Below are positions 22,101 to 33,090 of a stretch of DNA of 64,000 nt, piece after piece. Position 1 is the first letter of the stretch; the number at the start of each line of letters is the position of its first letter. This DNA is from Periplaneta americana. Lineage: Eukaryota; Arthropoda; Insecta; Blattodea; Blattidae. The position numbers and the translations under genes are program-made. The stretch is taken from the NCBI RefSeq assembly GCF_040183065.1, contig NC_091117.1:119590726-119654725 (forward strand), given 5' to 3'. A model generated the notes under the pieces. The model did no database searches and was not told where the DNA came from. It was given only the letters and a program-made list of their open reading frames with translations.

Positions 22101-23149
22101 TTCTATATTACTGCCTTTATTACCGTAGCTTGTATGTATCTCCACTTTTAGTTGAGTAACTAACACTAATACTAAAGGGATAGAGTACTACGTGTAAACA
22201 TTAATTCATTTGCAACATATTACGCACGTCGTTAGGTTAATTATCAAACCTTCTGAGCTTCGTGTTTACCTTTCCTCTTGTGTATTTGTACAGTGCAACT
22301 TAAAAAAAAGTGGCCTTAACAGAACAGTAGTTATAACTTAGCTGCAATCCTGCGTCGTAATGGAGTTGATCATCATAAATTTTTCTTTTGACACCGTCTG
22401 TCACTGCACGAAGCTTGTCACTAACTCACTCGAACACTCTGTATACATTGTAGATCAGGGTAAGTTTCAAGGATGAACTAGTGATGCTACTTTGAAACGT
22501 ATTTCCTAGTCATCACAATTAAAAAAACGTTGGTTTCAAGGTGTAAATAAAATAAAGTTGTGCAATTTCATGACTTCTTACCAATTGTAGTGTATTAAGT
22601 AGCAGAAGTTTTGTTACAGTTTGTAATGTTTATTACATTTATGTTTTGTTATTTACTTCTTGTTATATTTTTACTAAATAAGCTCTAATAGATATACTGG
22701 TTGGTCCGATGTCTCTTCCAACGGAAGTAACGTTTCTGTGATTTAGGTACCTAAAGGATTTGCCGACACGAAATCAGAATTTATTCAGTGGGGGGAGTCA
22801 AGTTTTCGGTGTGATTAATCAGTTTTAAGAAATTATGGTACTTGCAATCTTTAATTTATCTTCATTTATATTCTAAGGGTGATTGTGGAACTCAGAGAAA
22901 ATGGACATTATATGGAAGACACTTGTAGGCGACGCTAAAAACTATAGTTTTTAAGTGGCCATGGTTCCAATGTAATTGTAACATTTTAATCCCCTGGATA
23001 AGAGATAAAGGTTGAGGAAAATAAAAATTATTGTACAATGAATTGTCATGGAAAGCTTACAAATAACAACGTCCAAATTGAATCTCGACTGTCAGTAACC
23101 ATTGCATTTCAGATTAATTGAACACAATTCTACTACTAGTCTACTGTTA
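22101..23149. other. Anonymous DNA
   Basis: No coding or repeat signal recognised. Confidence 0.3.
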
Positions 23150-23179
23150 CTGTACTACTACTATTGCTACTACTACTAT

Positions 23180-23226
<47 letters not shown>
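23150..23226. repeat. (CTA)n microsatellite, left of SINE
   Basis: About 22 interrupted CTA units, on one side of SINE-E. A matching array lies on the other side. Confidence 0.95.
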
Positions 23227-23234
23227 AGTTAAAA

Positions 23235-23456
23235 TTAATTGGTTTATTTAACGACGCTCGCAACTGCCCAGGTTATATCAGCGTGGCCGGTATGTCGGAA
23301 TTTTGTCCCGCAGGAGTTTTTTACTTGCCAGTATATCTACTAACATGACCCTATTGCATATAAGCACATTTAAATGCCATCGACCTGGGCCGGGATCGAA
23401 CCCCCAACCTCGACCACAGAAGGCCGGCGCTATACCGACTGTGCTATCCAGGCCAA
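23235..23456 (-). mobile_element. SINE-E, full-length, tRNA-derived
   Basis: The minus strand begins GGCCTGGATAGCACAGTCGG (A-box region), then GGTTGGGGGTTCGATCCC, with a perfect B-box GGTTCGATCCC. The body is 'tcccgcaggagttttttac' on the plus strand. The 3' tail reads GAGCGTCGTTAAATAAACC. Transcription would be by RNA polymerase III from the internal promoter. The 222-bp length is typical for an insect SINE. Confidence 0.9.
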
Positions 23457-23470
23457 GTACTGGTGTTATT

Positions 23471-23486
23471 ACTTCTGCTGCTGCTG

Positions 23487-23562
<76 letters not shown>
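23471..23562. repeat. (CTG/CTA)n microsatellite, right of SINE
   Basis: CTG units pass into about 27 CTA units in the same phase direction as the array at 23150. Confidence 0.95.
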
Positions 23563-24389
23563 GTTGTCGAACTTAGTAGATATCGTCTACAAGTCGTACC
23601 GACTAGGTATACCAGTTATGCAACAAGTCATAACTGGTTCGATAGATGCCATTGCCCCTGATTCTATATTCGACGTGCTCGTATTTTTTGTTCGATAATT
23701 ACGATATTGATTGCCGTTGATAATCATTGTTTTCGAGATAACTTATGAGGCATAAACTATAATGTCCTTTAAAGAACAGTGTCCATTCTACATTAATATT
23801 TTCTGCGCTATTTATCCAATTCTAAAATATTCTTCATAAAAAAGACAATTCTTAGAAGTTTCCATTGTTGTAATTCATGTATTTTCGTCAGAATGCGTTG
23901 TTTGTTTCTGTTTGTCTGAACCTTTACTGATTCAAAGTCAAGAAAGTAATGCAGAATATTATTTGAAGAACTATAGGCGACTGTTTTGTGGAAAATATAT
24001 ACTAACCACACAGAACTGCTGGCTACAAGCTCTCCTCGATATCTTGGAAATTATCTCGAAGAACACATGAAATATTAAGAAAGTATAAGATTGGTTAAGA
24101 TATCTAAAAGTCCACAACAGAAAAATAATTAAACTTAAATGGTACCGATTAATTTTTAATGACCCTTTCTTAACTGACTATACTTATTGGTACGATCAAG
24201 AAGTTCACCGGTACCTACCTAAAATATCACTCAATATTTGTCTTGCTTGCTCATTGGTCTTTCATCCAAACGGTATGGCTAATTCTCCAGTTTCATCGTG
24301 ATGGAATTAGTTGTGGACAAAGGAGATTTTTCAGACGAATTTTCTCCTTTCATTGAAAATAGCTAAAAACGGGCTGGATAGTACAGGTC
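23563..24389. other. Anonymous DNA
   Basis: No coding or repeat signal recognised. Confidence 0.3.
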
Positions 24390-24394
24390 TCGGA

Positions 24395-24550
24395 TGTTGA
24401 CATAGGATTTAAGGTCTTGGGACTCAGAGTCCTGGGTTTACCAGCTACTCGTCTGGCTCTGTCAAGAATGGGTGTGGATTACTCGCCTGTCAGCATCGGA
24501 TTCACTAATGCCACCCAGGCCACCTATCGAATTGGAATGGTCAACCCATA
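24395..24550 (+). mobile_element. SINE-C 3' body fragment
   Basis: 'cagcatcggattcactaatg' then 'ccacccaggccacctatcg' matches 46868-46915 ('cagtatcgatacactgatg', 'ccatccgggccatctttcg'). No tRNA-like head. Confidence 0.65.
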
Positions 24551-24566
24551 TAAAACGCACAATAGA

Positions 24567-24816
24567 CCAGTGTGTCCACCGCTGTAGAGTAACGGTTAAC
24601 ACGTCTGATTGTGAAACGTGCGGTCTCGGGTTCAAATCCTGGTTGGGACAACTTATCTGGTTGAGGTTTTTCCGGAATTTTCCCTGAATCCATTAAGAGC
24701 AAATACTGGGTAACTTTCGGCGCTGGACCCTGGACTCATTTCGCTGGTATTATCACTTTCATCTCACTCAGACGCTAGATAATCAAAGCAATTGATAAAG
24801 CGTCTTAAAATGAACC
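24567..24816 (+). mobile_element. SINE-B, nearly complete
   Basis: Head CCACCGCTGTAGAGTAACGG, perfect B-box GGTTCAAATCC about 45 bases on, body 'ctggttgaggtttttccgg' and 'gctggaccctggactcattt', tail 'gataaagcgtcttaaaatga'. It gives the reference layout for the split copy at 3676-4195. Confidence 0.88.
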
Positions 24817-24952
24817 AAATAAAAAATAGGCAAGTGTAAGCCTAAGTACATGGATCTGTTTGGGATCCTGCCGTCAAAACACAATCCAGCAATTAAAAAT
24901 AATCGTTGTTTCTAACCTTATATTTGGCGTTTGGAGCAATATACAGTATAAG

Positions 24953-25135
24953 CACAGTCTAGCATATACAGTCACGAAGCTCAATATGTAATAAATATGC
25001 ATCCATAGATAGTTGCTAAACACTAGGATCGCTACTATTGCCTCATTACAGACAATGCGAAATAGTACTTGCACAATCTATTGTTCCTAGCAACCTCACA
25101 ACTCACGCTTCGTGACTGTATATACTAGACTGTGG
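24953..25135. mobile_element. MITE, about 183 bp, TIR CACAGTCTAG
   Basis: The left end CACAGTCTAGCATATACAGT and the inverse of the right end CACAGTCTAGTATATACAGT match through 'cacgaagc'. TATAAG directly flanks both sides (24947-24952, 25136-25141), so the duplication is TA or up to six bases. No coding capacity. Tc1/mariner relationship inferred. Confidence 0.8.
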
Positions 25136-25144
25136 TATAAGTTA

Positions 25145-25398
25145 GATCGATAGCATACTGCATCGGATATTCTGTCACAGATAGGACAGTTTTGTATCGG
25201 ACCGTTGATGTGACGCTAATTTACACGCATTGTTATGAAGCTGCAGCATACTGCATCAGACATTCATCCCGGCATATTCGTCCGATGCAGTATGTGCATT
25301 CTCATAAGAATGTGTATACTCACAGTAACAACATCGAACGATCCGATATAAAACCGTCCTGTCCGTGACAGAATATCCGATGCAGTATGCTGCCGATC
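25145..25398. mobile_element. MITE, 254 bp, TTA duplication, nested inverted repeats
   Basis: TTA at 25142-25144 and 25399-25401 flanks ends that match as inverses: GATCGATAGCATACTGCATC on the left, GATCGGCAGCATACTGCATC from the right. The match runs about 70 bases inward, and a second inverted pair around 'gcatactgcatcagac' fills the centre. A 3-bp TTA duplication points to PIF/Harbinger parentage. Confidence 0.8.
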
Positions 25399-25401
25399 TT
25401 A

Positions 25402-26774
25402 GAGGACGTGAAAAAATTATGACAGTTTCTTTTAAACGTTAGATGTCTGTTAATATGATGAATATAAAGTACAACTATTGATATTAAGACAGATTTAGTT
25501 TCTATTTACTAAATTTATTATTTGTCGCTTAAGGATAGTGCGCTTTATATTTCTTAAATGCCGTTGGAATTCGATTTAATAAATCACTGTTCAGAGGTAG
25601 AATTGATCATGTCAGAGCTCTCCGAGTTAATCCTTTCCCATTAAATGTGATGGGATCTGAATAAGACTTATTCTGCAAATGGAGTTTATAGACTTACTTT
25701 ACATTTTGCTAGAGGAACAAATTCCATTTGCAACACGCCAGATGAGTGAAATTTTTATTAGGGAAGAAACTTCTTCCCTTTCAATATCACATCTTACAAT
25801 GAATTGTGCCGATCTTAACGTAAGTATAGGTAGCTAGAAGGATACTACATTTTTCCGAATTTCCAATGAAATAACCAGAAATGGGTTGCCATTCCCTAGG
25901 ACCAATATCTCAGGGAAATATTAATCAAATTCTAGTACTGAGTCAATTCTATGACTCGCTTGCCAAAGATTTTTATGTGATAGTCAGTTGTAGAATGTAA
26001 TTTATTATTGTATATAATGGTTTAATATGGCGTTGAAGATGGTGGTTTGGTGGTTATTTTGAGGATGATTATGAGAAGGAAGTCTATGAATAATTTAAAT
26101 TTGATTTTATATTTTTGGTATGCCTCGATATTTTTTTATTCTCCGTGGACTTCGATAATTTTTCTACTTTTATCGTACTGAGAGCTAATTTACGGTAACA
26201 GTGAAATTAACAATAATATGTCTCATGCGTTTAGCGTAATATCGTTTGCAATAAGGTACAAATGGTAATATTTCTGTGAAAAACATAACAACAAGAATAA
26301 ATATAGGCCTATAGCTCACTCGAATCTTGAAATGGGTTCATTCCAGTGTTCTTAATTTGGATTATCAGGAATAAAGTTCTAGTAAAATGTATATTACTTC
26401 CATGATCACAACCATGATTTTAAGACGTGCATTATAATTTGGTGTAAAATTTATTTTTTATAGTTGAAGTATCAAAATATATTATACTAATTTTCAACTG
26501 ATAAGAAAGGAGAAATATAATACTACCAAATGCTCTAAATTTACATAGGCCCTTATTATTGTTTACAGAAGTTAGTATTCTATAATCAAAACTCTCGAAA
26601 TGTCGGAATGAGTAGTTTAATATTCGTTTGTTTTAACCTTCTCGGGGGAAGAGCACAAATAATTTTCAATTTATATTTGCTTCTTGGTGTTTTAAACAGA
26701 TTTAATGCTCTGCTATTCGATTTCTTCATTCAAATGTCATTTCTACTCAAATAATATATTACGGTATATAAGAC
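25402..26774. other. Anonymous AT-rich DNA
   Basis: No coding or repeat signal recognised apart from one TAGGCCTA octamer at 26304. Confidence 0.3.
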
Positions 26775-27426
26775 GAAGAGTATGGTCATAGGAAGAAAAA
26801 TACAGAAGATAAACTTACGAATTCTAAATGAGGCAGTAGAGCAAGTGCACAGCTTTAAATACTTGGGGTGTACTACAAGCAGTAACATGAGCTGCTGCCA
26901 GGAAGTCAAAAGGAGGATAACAATGGCCAAGGAAGCTTTTAATAGAAAAAGGAGCATTTTCTACTGACCTCTGGAAAAAGAACTAAGGAAGAGGCTAGTG
27001 AAGTCCTTTGTATGAAGTGTGGCATTGTATGTAGCAGAAACGTGGACATTACGACGAAGTGAAGAGAAGTGAATAGAAGCATTTTAAATGTGGATGTGAA
27101 GAAGAATGGGAAGTGTGAAGTGGACAGACAGAATAAGAAATGAAGCTGTGTTGGAAAGAGAGGGTGAAGAGAGAATGATGCTGAAACTGATGAGGAAGAG
27201 GAAAAGGAATTGGTTGTGTCACTGGCTGAAAAGAAACTACCTACTGAAGAATGGACTGGACGGAATGGTGAACGAGAGAAGAGTTCGGGGTAGAAGAAGA
27301 TATCAGATCATAGACGACATTAATATATATACTATGGATCTTATGAGGAAACGAAGAGGAAGGCAGAAAATAGGAATGATTGGAGAAAGGTGGGTTTGCA
27401 GTGAAAGACCTGCCATTGGGCAGAAC

Positions 27427-27427
<1 letters not shown>
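26775..27427 (+). pseudogene. LINE 3' part, same family as 13018-13590
   Basis: ILNEAVEQVHSFKYLGCTTS here equals IINEAVEQVDSFEYWEYAKC there, so the two copies overlap and together show the family from the QG-region to the 3' end. After stops at 26967 and around 27000-27090 the frame resumes (MGSVKWTDRIRNEAVL...RRGRQKIGMIGERWVC). The copy ends at a TA dinucleotide run, likely its 3' tail. Confidence 0.85.

Positions 27428-27429
<2 letters not shown>

Positions 27430-27473
<44 letters not shown>
27430..27473. repeat. (TA)n, left of MITE
   Basis: About 21 TA units between the LINE end and a MITE. Confidence 0.95.
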
Positions 27474-27476
<3 letters not shown>

Positions 27477-27480
27477 ATAT

Positions 27481-27724
27481 GCAGAGTCCAATGCAAGAAT
27501 GATGGATGTCACTTTCTTGTCGAAAATGAACCACGACTGTCAATGCATAGCTTAAGACATATAGAATGTACATAAAGAGTTATATGGCATTAACACTGAT
27601 AGTCATTGTCCAGTAATGATCGGAAAATCACAGTTATCCTTTGAGCGCTAAGCATTTCAAACTTTCAATTGCTTCTACTGCAAAATGTATTCCAAATGAC
27701 ATCCATCATTCTTGCAGTGTACTC

Positions 27725-27728
<4 letters not shown>
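27481..27728. mobile_element. MITE, 248 bp, inserted in a TA array
   Basis: The left end GCAGAGTCCAATGCAAGAAT and the inverse of the right end GAAGAGTACACTGCAAGAAT match on through 'gatggatgtca'. TA repeats lie on both sides. Insertion at TA is the Tc1/mariner habit. No coding capacity. Confidence 0.8.

Positions 27729-27761
<33 letters not shown>
27729..27761. repeat. (TA)n, right of MITE
   Basis: The TA array continues after the MITE and appears to be one array split by it. Confidence 0.9.
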
Positions 27762-27763
<2 letters not shown>

Positions 27764-28129
27764 TTAATTTAGAATAAATTCGCAACTGTGATATTTAGGC
27801 CTATATACCAGTACTTATCGCTGCTGTTTCATCTCCACTACCATTCATTAAAGCTTACGTTTCAAAATCAAGCAAGTGCAACCAAAGTATTACAAATAGT
27901 TCAGAATAGACTCCGATCTACGAGTAGTTAATTAATGACTTACAGGATATATTTATATGTCTTTCTTGTAATGTACGTAGCGACTTCTCTAGCGATAAGA
28001 AGAAGAGTTATTCACGTACTAGTTGAAAAGGAACATGTTAGTTCTCCAACATTTTTCATCCTGACGTTTTGTGTGCATCACTTTTCCTATTCATCGTAGT
28101 ATTTTCGGATATGCAAATATTCAAGAGGC
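27762..28129. other. Anonymous DNA
   Basis: No coding or repeat signal recognised beyond a TAGGCCTA at 27797. Confidence 0.3.
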
Positions 28130-28310
28130 GGTGCGCCATTATCCGAACTGCTAGAGCGTCGATTTACCATGCTGGTAACCCAGATTCGAATCACGGCGGG
28201 TCCGAGTGAAATTTGTGGTGGGCAAAGACTCTATTTTATGGTATGATATGTGTTAGCGAGGTAGACCCATTTTCCCTAGAGGCATATTCTACCATTTCCC
28301 ATATTAATGA
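28130..28310 (+). mobile_element. Probable SINE related to SINE-C
   Basis: 'cagattcgaatcacggc' carries a B-box-like GATTCGAATC, and 'aaatttgtggtgggcaaaga' matches the SINE-C body at 32848 and 46600. The 3' limit is uncertain. Confidence 0.6.
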
Positions 28311-29348
28311 TTATCATACGGTACTATATAGTTCGCATCCCATGGTGAAACAAAGGCGACACCTAGGCCAGTTATAAGAACTACAGCTTTAGCACTTCGC
28401 TCGTAATTCTCGACGATTGGGTGTGTATGACGAGAAATGGAATACCCGGCATTGGTAAGAAAAACCCCGCTCCAGTTGTATTTTGACTTCGAGATAGGCC
28501 TATGGGAGGTTCCAGGAAGAGCCTCGTTAGCTCTTAATGACATCTCTCATTATGATTGTCTTGATTGCGTTAAGCTTTCAAAGGATTATATATTTGAGTG
28601 AGACTCACTTTTTATGATACTCCTAATTTTTTTTTACAAATCTCATTTACGACTATTCGAAAGAGGATATAGGCCTAAGGCTAAAATTGTGCATAAAATA
28701 TCACAACCTTAAAATTAACAGAATCGGCATTCAGAATGATAAGTATGAATGCTAACAATCACAAAAAAAGCAAATGAACAAAGCAAAATGAAACAAATGC
28801 GAATATAGGCCTAACTCTTTCTTTCGTAGTGAAGATTAATGTTTTTATAAGCTTTATATTCAGAACCAACGAGCTTACACAAGTAGGTCAGGACAAATGG
28901 TGAAAGAAATACAGTACTACTACTGTATTTATGTTTGTCAGTGGAGAATGAATATAAGATACTAATAATATAGGTTTATGCAGTATTACAGAATGTTAGA
29001 TTCAGGCTAGCAGTCAGTCATTTAGGAACGACCATATTTCTGACAGGTTGGCAGCAAACTATTTAAGCCAGTTGCTGCCAGAAGAAATATGAGATGTCTA
29101 CAGAGGAACAAGCCATTTTCCATTGAGGAGTTTGGAAAACTGGAATCAAAAACCAATAGAATACATTTCTTATGGGATATTTGGAGAGGAGGACCATTAA
29201 GCAACGTCAAACAACTGTAAACCCACAGCACTGAGAATGTTCTTTGGTATACAGTATCATGACTGAGAAGAATCTTTATGCAAGTCCTTTTTTCTGTCAT
29301 TGTTTAAAATATCTAAGAAACGAGTGATAACTGTACAATAGTAATATA
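28311..29348. other. Anonymous DNA
   Basis: Two short minus-strand open frames (28304-28543, 29022-29300) resemble nothing I know. Three TAGGCCTA octamers fall in 28494-28815. Confidence 0.3.
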
Positions 29349-29466
29349 CGTTACAAGAGCGGTATGTTGACGTTTTCATGGTCGAGGAAAAGATTGAAAA
29401 AGCGAAACGTAGTTGAGCTTTTTTAATTTCCGAGAACATGAAAACAAACATGCCGCTCGTGTATCG
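29349..29466. repeat. Hairpin/foldback of about 118 bp
   Basis: 'gagcggtatgttgacg', 'ttttcatggtcgaggaaa' and 'aaaaagc' on the left are inverted on the right as 'gcttttttaatttccgag', 'aacatgaaaa' and 'catgccgctc', with a loop of about 12 bases. It looks like the joined ends of a deleted inverted-repeat element. Confidence 0.65.
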
Positions 29467-30012
29467 TACATTATTTTGTGCGAAGATCGTTTATTACATA
29501 CCTGAAAGACGAATTTCTAATTAGTTGCAATGAAATCTCCATGTTGGTTTCTGTTTAATGACGCCAACTTCGGAACACCAACATATCTTTCTTCAACATT
29601 GTTGCTGTAAAATGTTTTCTGTGTTTACTATACTCCAGCAGGCCGTGATATAAGTCTGTCTTTTTTTTTCCCCCAGTCTATAAATGCGAACTTAAAACAA
29701 ACGGTAAGGTTATGTAATGATGTATTTTTCATTTTAATATTTTAACAATATTATTTATATAACATATTGCAGTAATAACATCGGCATCTGGAATCTCGTT
29801 GATTTTTTCACGGCTTCCTTAATGTTACTTGTATCAGGAATGCAATAAGTTTCGTGGAGAAGTAGACTTTACTTAATTTTTGCAAATATTTAAAAACAAT
29901 AATTAACATTGCAATTTAGGTGAAATTGCAGTGGTAAGTTTCCAATTTATAATTATTACTATGTTAAACGTCTCTGAAAATAATATGTTAAAAGCCTAAA
30001 GCAGTAAAATGA
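29467..30012. other. Anonymous AT-rich DNA
   Basis: No coding or repeat signal recognised. Confidence 0.3.
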
Positions 30013-30285
30013 ATGTCGCGCTTAAACGGTAAGAAGAGGGAAATTGTTATGTGTGTTACGTTGGGAATACTGAATGTGGTATTTCACACTTATTGCGTAT
30101 TGGTTCTGTGCGGAAAACAAGCAAATACGCACGATCTCGCACAAAATATAGTGAAACTAGGTGATACTGTAATGACAGATATGAGAGGCAAACACTCCAG
30201 TAAGCCTCACAAGATTTTAGATGTTGTTTTTGTTAGGTTATTAGATCATTTAAAGTGGTATAGTGTTTGTAAACCTATATCATAG
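30013..30285 (+). pseudogene. Possible fragment of an unnamed transposase-like protein
   Basis: A 90-codon frame. Its start (MSRLNGKKREIVMCV) and the stretch DTVMTDMRGKHSSKPHKI recall a transposon-borne family I have seen in insects, with a D(M/K)RGKH motif ahead of a serine/histidine-rich segment. The middle (HTYCVLVLCGKQ) looks intron-like or frameshifted. It lies 500 bases before the unclassified element at 30793, and the two may be related. Assignment weak; it could be chance. Confidence 0.3.
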
Positions 30286-30792
30286 GTACTTTCAGTTAAA
30301 ATGATAACTTGAAATAAGTGGGAATAGTATTTTTAACGTTGTGATAACAATTTAGTAAAGGAACATACTTTATATATTTTTTGTAGAACATACATTGTAA
30401 TTATCTTCATTATTGTAGTATAGACCTATATCTAGCTTTCCTATTAGGAATATTAGTTAACAGTATTGCAGTATTTTCAACCTTCTTCTCTGGACGAAGG
30501 GCGTAAATAAAAAAAAAAATAATTCTTCGTTCTCGTACAATATTCAAACATTAACCATGGAACTCATTGTAATCATAAGAGAACTTATTACCCTACAATA
30601 TACATAGTATATTAATAGTGTCATATTCCAGCAAGAGATGCGGGGTACAGATAGTTATTGTTAATTATCTCAAAACTATCTTTTCTGAATTACGTCCTTC
30701 TTTCAGTTAACTCCTTAATTTTTCCTTGTAGATCGAATATAGATGTTTCGCGTCAAGATGCAATTTTGTGATGATATTCGAAAGATGTACAA
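30286..30792. other. Anonymous AT-rich DNA
   Basis: No coding or repeat signal recognised. Confidence 0.3.
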
Positions 30793-31267
30793 CGTCGCTT
30801 AAGAAACAATACCGCGTAACTGACATTTTTGGTCAAAACTGTTTTTTTGCAGAGATGGTACTTCCACTGTCATCTGCATGCATTGACAAGCGCGCGAATT
30901 TGATTACATGAATGGCCTGCGTGCGAAGGAGGGGGGTACAATACCGCGTATCTGAAATCACGAGAAGTCTGTAGGAAATACCGCTATAATATGCTATTAT
31001 GTCTACCCCTTGCGCGCCATCAGTACGGAAGCTGGTTCTCGTTACTGCCTTGTAAAATTGTATCAACGGTGTGTAATATTCTGAGAAGATTAAAGAAGTG
31101 TTCAGTTTCAATTATTTAAAAGGTAAATACAATAGAATTATTTCGCTAATGTCAATTGAATGTTAGTTGAGCTGAATTCACGCAGAATCTTACTGCAAGT
31201 TCATTCACTGATATATAGTACATTTATTATTTTATTATTATATAGGCCTACAGATACAAGAAAAGAA

Positions 31268-31528
31268 ATGGCCAATGAATCAGACGACGGTCAGTTTAGC
31301 GAGAACGAAATCCTATCTGTGCTATGTTCTGCATTCAAGACGGGAGAAACTTCTGTGAACATTAACGAAAGTATAAGAAATATCACAGTTATTAAACGTT
31401 TATTTTTCTTCAGTTATGGAATCATAAAAGCAAACTTCAGTAAAAAAAAAAGTCATATTCTCGTGCAAAAGCACAGGAAAAAGAGCATTAGTAGCCTGCC
31501 TAAATTACCGTCACATTATTGTTTATAG
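31268..31528 (+). CDS. Hypothetical acidic N-terminal exon in the unclassified element
   Basis: ATG 31268 opens MANESDDGQFSENEILSVLC, then AFKTGETSVNINESIRNITV, ending in a lysine-rich stretch (KKKSHILVQKHRKKS). The opening acidic part reads like a real protein start. The later part is low-complexity and may be intron read-through. No domain recognised. Being inside the element suggests an element-borne protein. Confidence 0.3.
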   Translation: MANESDDGQFSENEILSVLCSAFKTGETSVNINESIRNITVIKRLFFFSYGIIKANFSKKKSHILVQKHRKKSISSLPKLPSHYCL

Positions 31529-31722
31529 AACCGATTGTGCCATAGTTTTTATGATAGTATTCCACACTAGGGTTACTCAAGGATTACTTTCTGTGATTTC
31601 AGCATAGCCCTATAATTATTTCATTATTGCGTGTAACGAATATTGTGCCTGAAAAATTATCATCATTATTATATTTTTATATGATTTTCTTTTCATTATT
31701 CGCAAGTCAATCAAGTCCATTG

Positions 31723-31724
31723 TC

Positions 31725-31799
<75 letters not shown>

Positions 31800-31800
31800 C
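31723..31800. repeat. (AAT)n/(ATT)n microsatellite
   Basis: AAT units switch to ATT, giving a small perfect palindrome inside the unclassified element. Confidence 0.95.
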
Positions 31801-32418
31801 ATTAATTTATTATAAAATTATATTTGTCAGCAACGTTTTAGTAACAATTCTACTTATCTATTCAAATACGTAGTGTGAAAATAAAGTGCCTGGTATCAGA
31901 TTGTCATTATTATTATTATAATCATTGAACTGTGTCTTCTTTTTCCTTTCCCATAGTTTCAGCATTTGACTGACTAAGAATACAGCAATCATTGTCTGGA
32001 ACGTAATCTAGTGCTGATTCAAGCTAGAGCCTACCGACCTTGACCTCAAGTCAGTTGGTAGGACAACAATTCAGATAACACATTGACATATACAAGAGCA
32101 CGAATAATATTTCCAGAAGGCAGTTTTAACGCAAAGAAAACGCTTGTCAACATGTGTCTTGCAGCTGCTAAAGTTGTCTCACAATACCGCGTAACTAACA
32201 AAATGTAGTCAATGGCAGAGTTCCAATACCGCGTAAGTGACATGGCCAAATGTCTACGGCCATGATCATCCATTTTCACTTAGTTACAAATTAGTTATAG
32301 CCATACACCACCTTTCAAGACTATTGCGTTATTTTTATGGCTTTTATTCGGTTTTTTCCTTCTCCTGTAAAATTTACATTTTGTCAGTTACGTGGTATTG
32401 GTTCTTAAGCGACGACAA

Positions 32419-32769
32419 GGAGCATGTTCACACCATCAAAAATAAACTTCATATATCGGCCTACTACTTACTGTTTACAAAGCAATATATCCAGCGTTCT
32501 AGTCTTATGATCACATACTTTCGTAGTGTTCAACGTAGTGCGAGAATTTAGGTATTTGCACCATGCCTTAGATATAGAGACATTCAACGTTTCAGGCCTC
32601 AATATTGGCGCCATCATCAGGGAAGGCAGGCAAAGAGAAATCCTGTCTGTTGGATCCGTCACCAAGAGTTAATCTTCTACTGTCCAGGTGAAGGTTCCTC
32701 CTGGTGATAGAGACAAGCTATAAAAAGTGACTCTGAAACTCTCACGCAACTACATAATATACCGAGCGC
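32419..32769. other. Anonymous DNA
   Basis: A moderately complex stretch at 32560-32710 ('gccatcatcagggaaggcag') looks like part of an unknown dispersed repeat; no second copy is visible here. Confidence 0.3.
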
Positions 32770-33090
32770 TTGCCGCCTTAGTAGCTCAGTTCACAGAGAG
32801 CTGTCTGCGGACCCGGGCTCGAATACCGGCGATGATGGAGTCTTATTTGTGGTGGACAAAATTAAGGCTCTTGAGAGTTTTTGTGGGGTTTTCTCGTTTT
32901 CCTCCACCATTCCATCGTCACACTTAACATCTGTATCTGTATCTGATGTAGTATTGTGACTGGCGTACAGATGGTGATAATCTGAGAAAATATAGCATAC
33001 CTTTGTGAGGGATAATAGGACACTCCAGAGGACTCATCGAAACCGTGAATATGTAAAATTTGAACCAGCAGATGGCACCACACAAGTGAG
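32770..33090 (+). mobile_element. SINE-C, tRNA-derived
   Basis: Head GCCTTAGTAGCTCAGTTCAC (A-box TAGCTCAGTT), B-box GGGCTCGAATACC, then 'tatttgtggtggacaaaatt' and 'ggttttctcgttttcctcc' of the SINE-C body. It ends in the AT-rich region before the outer hAT. Confidence 0.8.

Larger units (their letters stand above)
30793..32414. mobile_element. Unclassified TIR element, 1622 bp, ACAA duplication
   Basis: The left end CGTCGCTTAAGAAACAATAC is matched by the inverse of the right end CGTCGCTTAAGAACCAATAC, and both continue CGCGTAACTGACA or CACGTAACTGACA. ACAA flanks both sides (30789-30792, 32415-32418). Further copies of the subterminal word CAATACCGCGTAACTGACA occur near 30950, 32180 and 32222. 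A plus-strand frame begins at 31268 (MANESDDGQFSENEILSVLC) but no transposase core follows. The superfamily is not recognised. Confidence 0.7.

Noticed and set aside
23380-23456. Candidate authentic tRNA gene
   Set aside because: A- and B-boxes are present, but the head is joined to a SINE body and tail, recurs at 11872, and lacks a convincing acceptor stem.
23303-23698. Poly-threonine and poly-tyrosine frames
   Set aside because: Translations of the CTA array and of antisense SINE-E.
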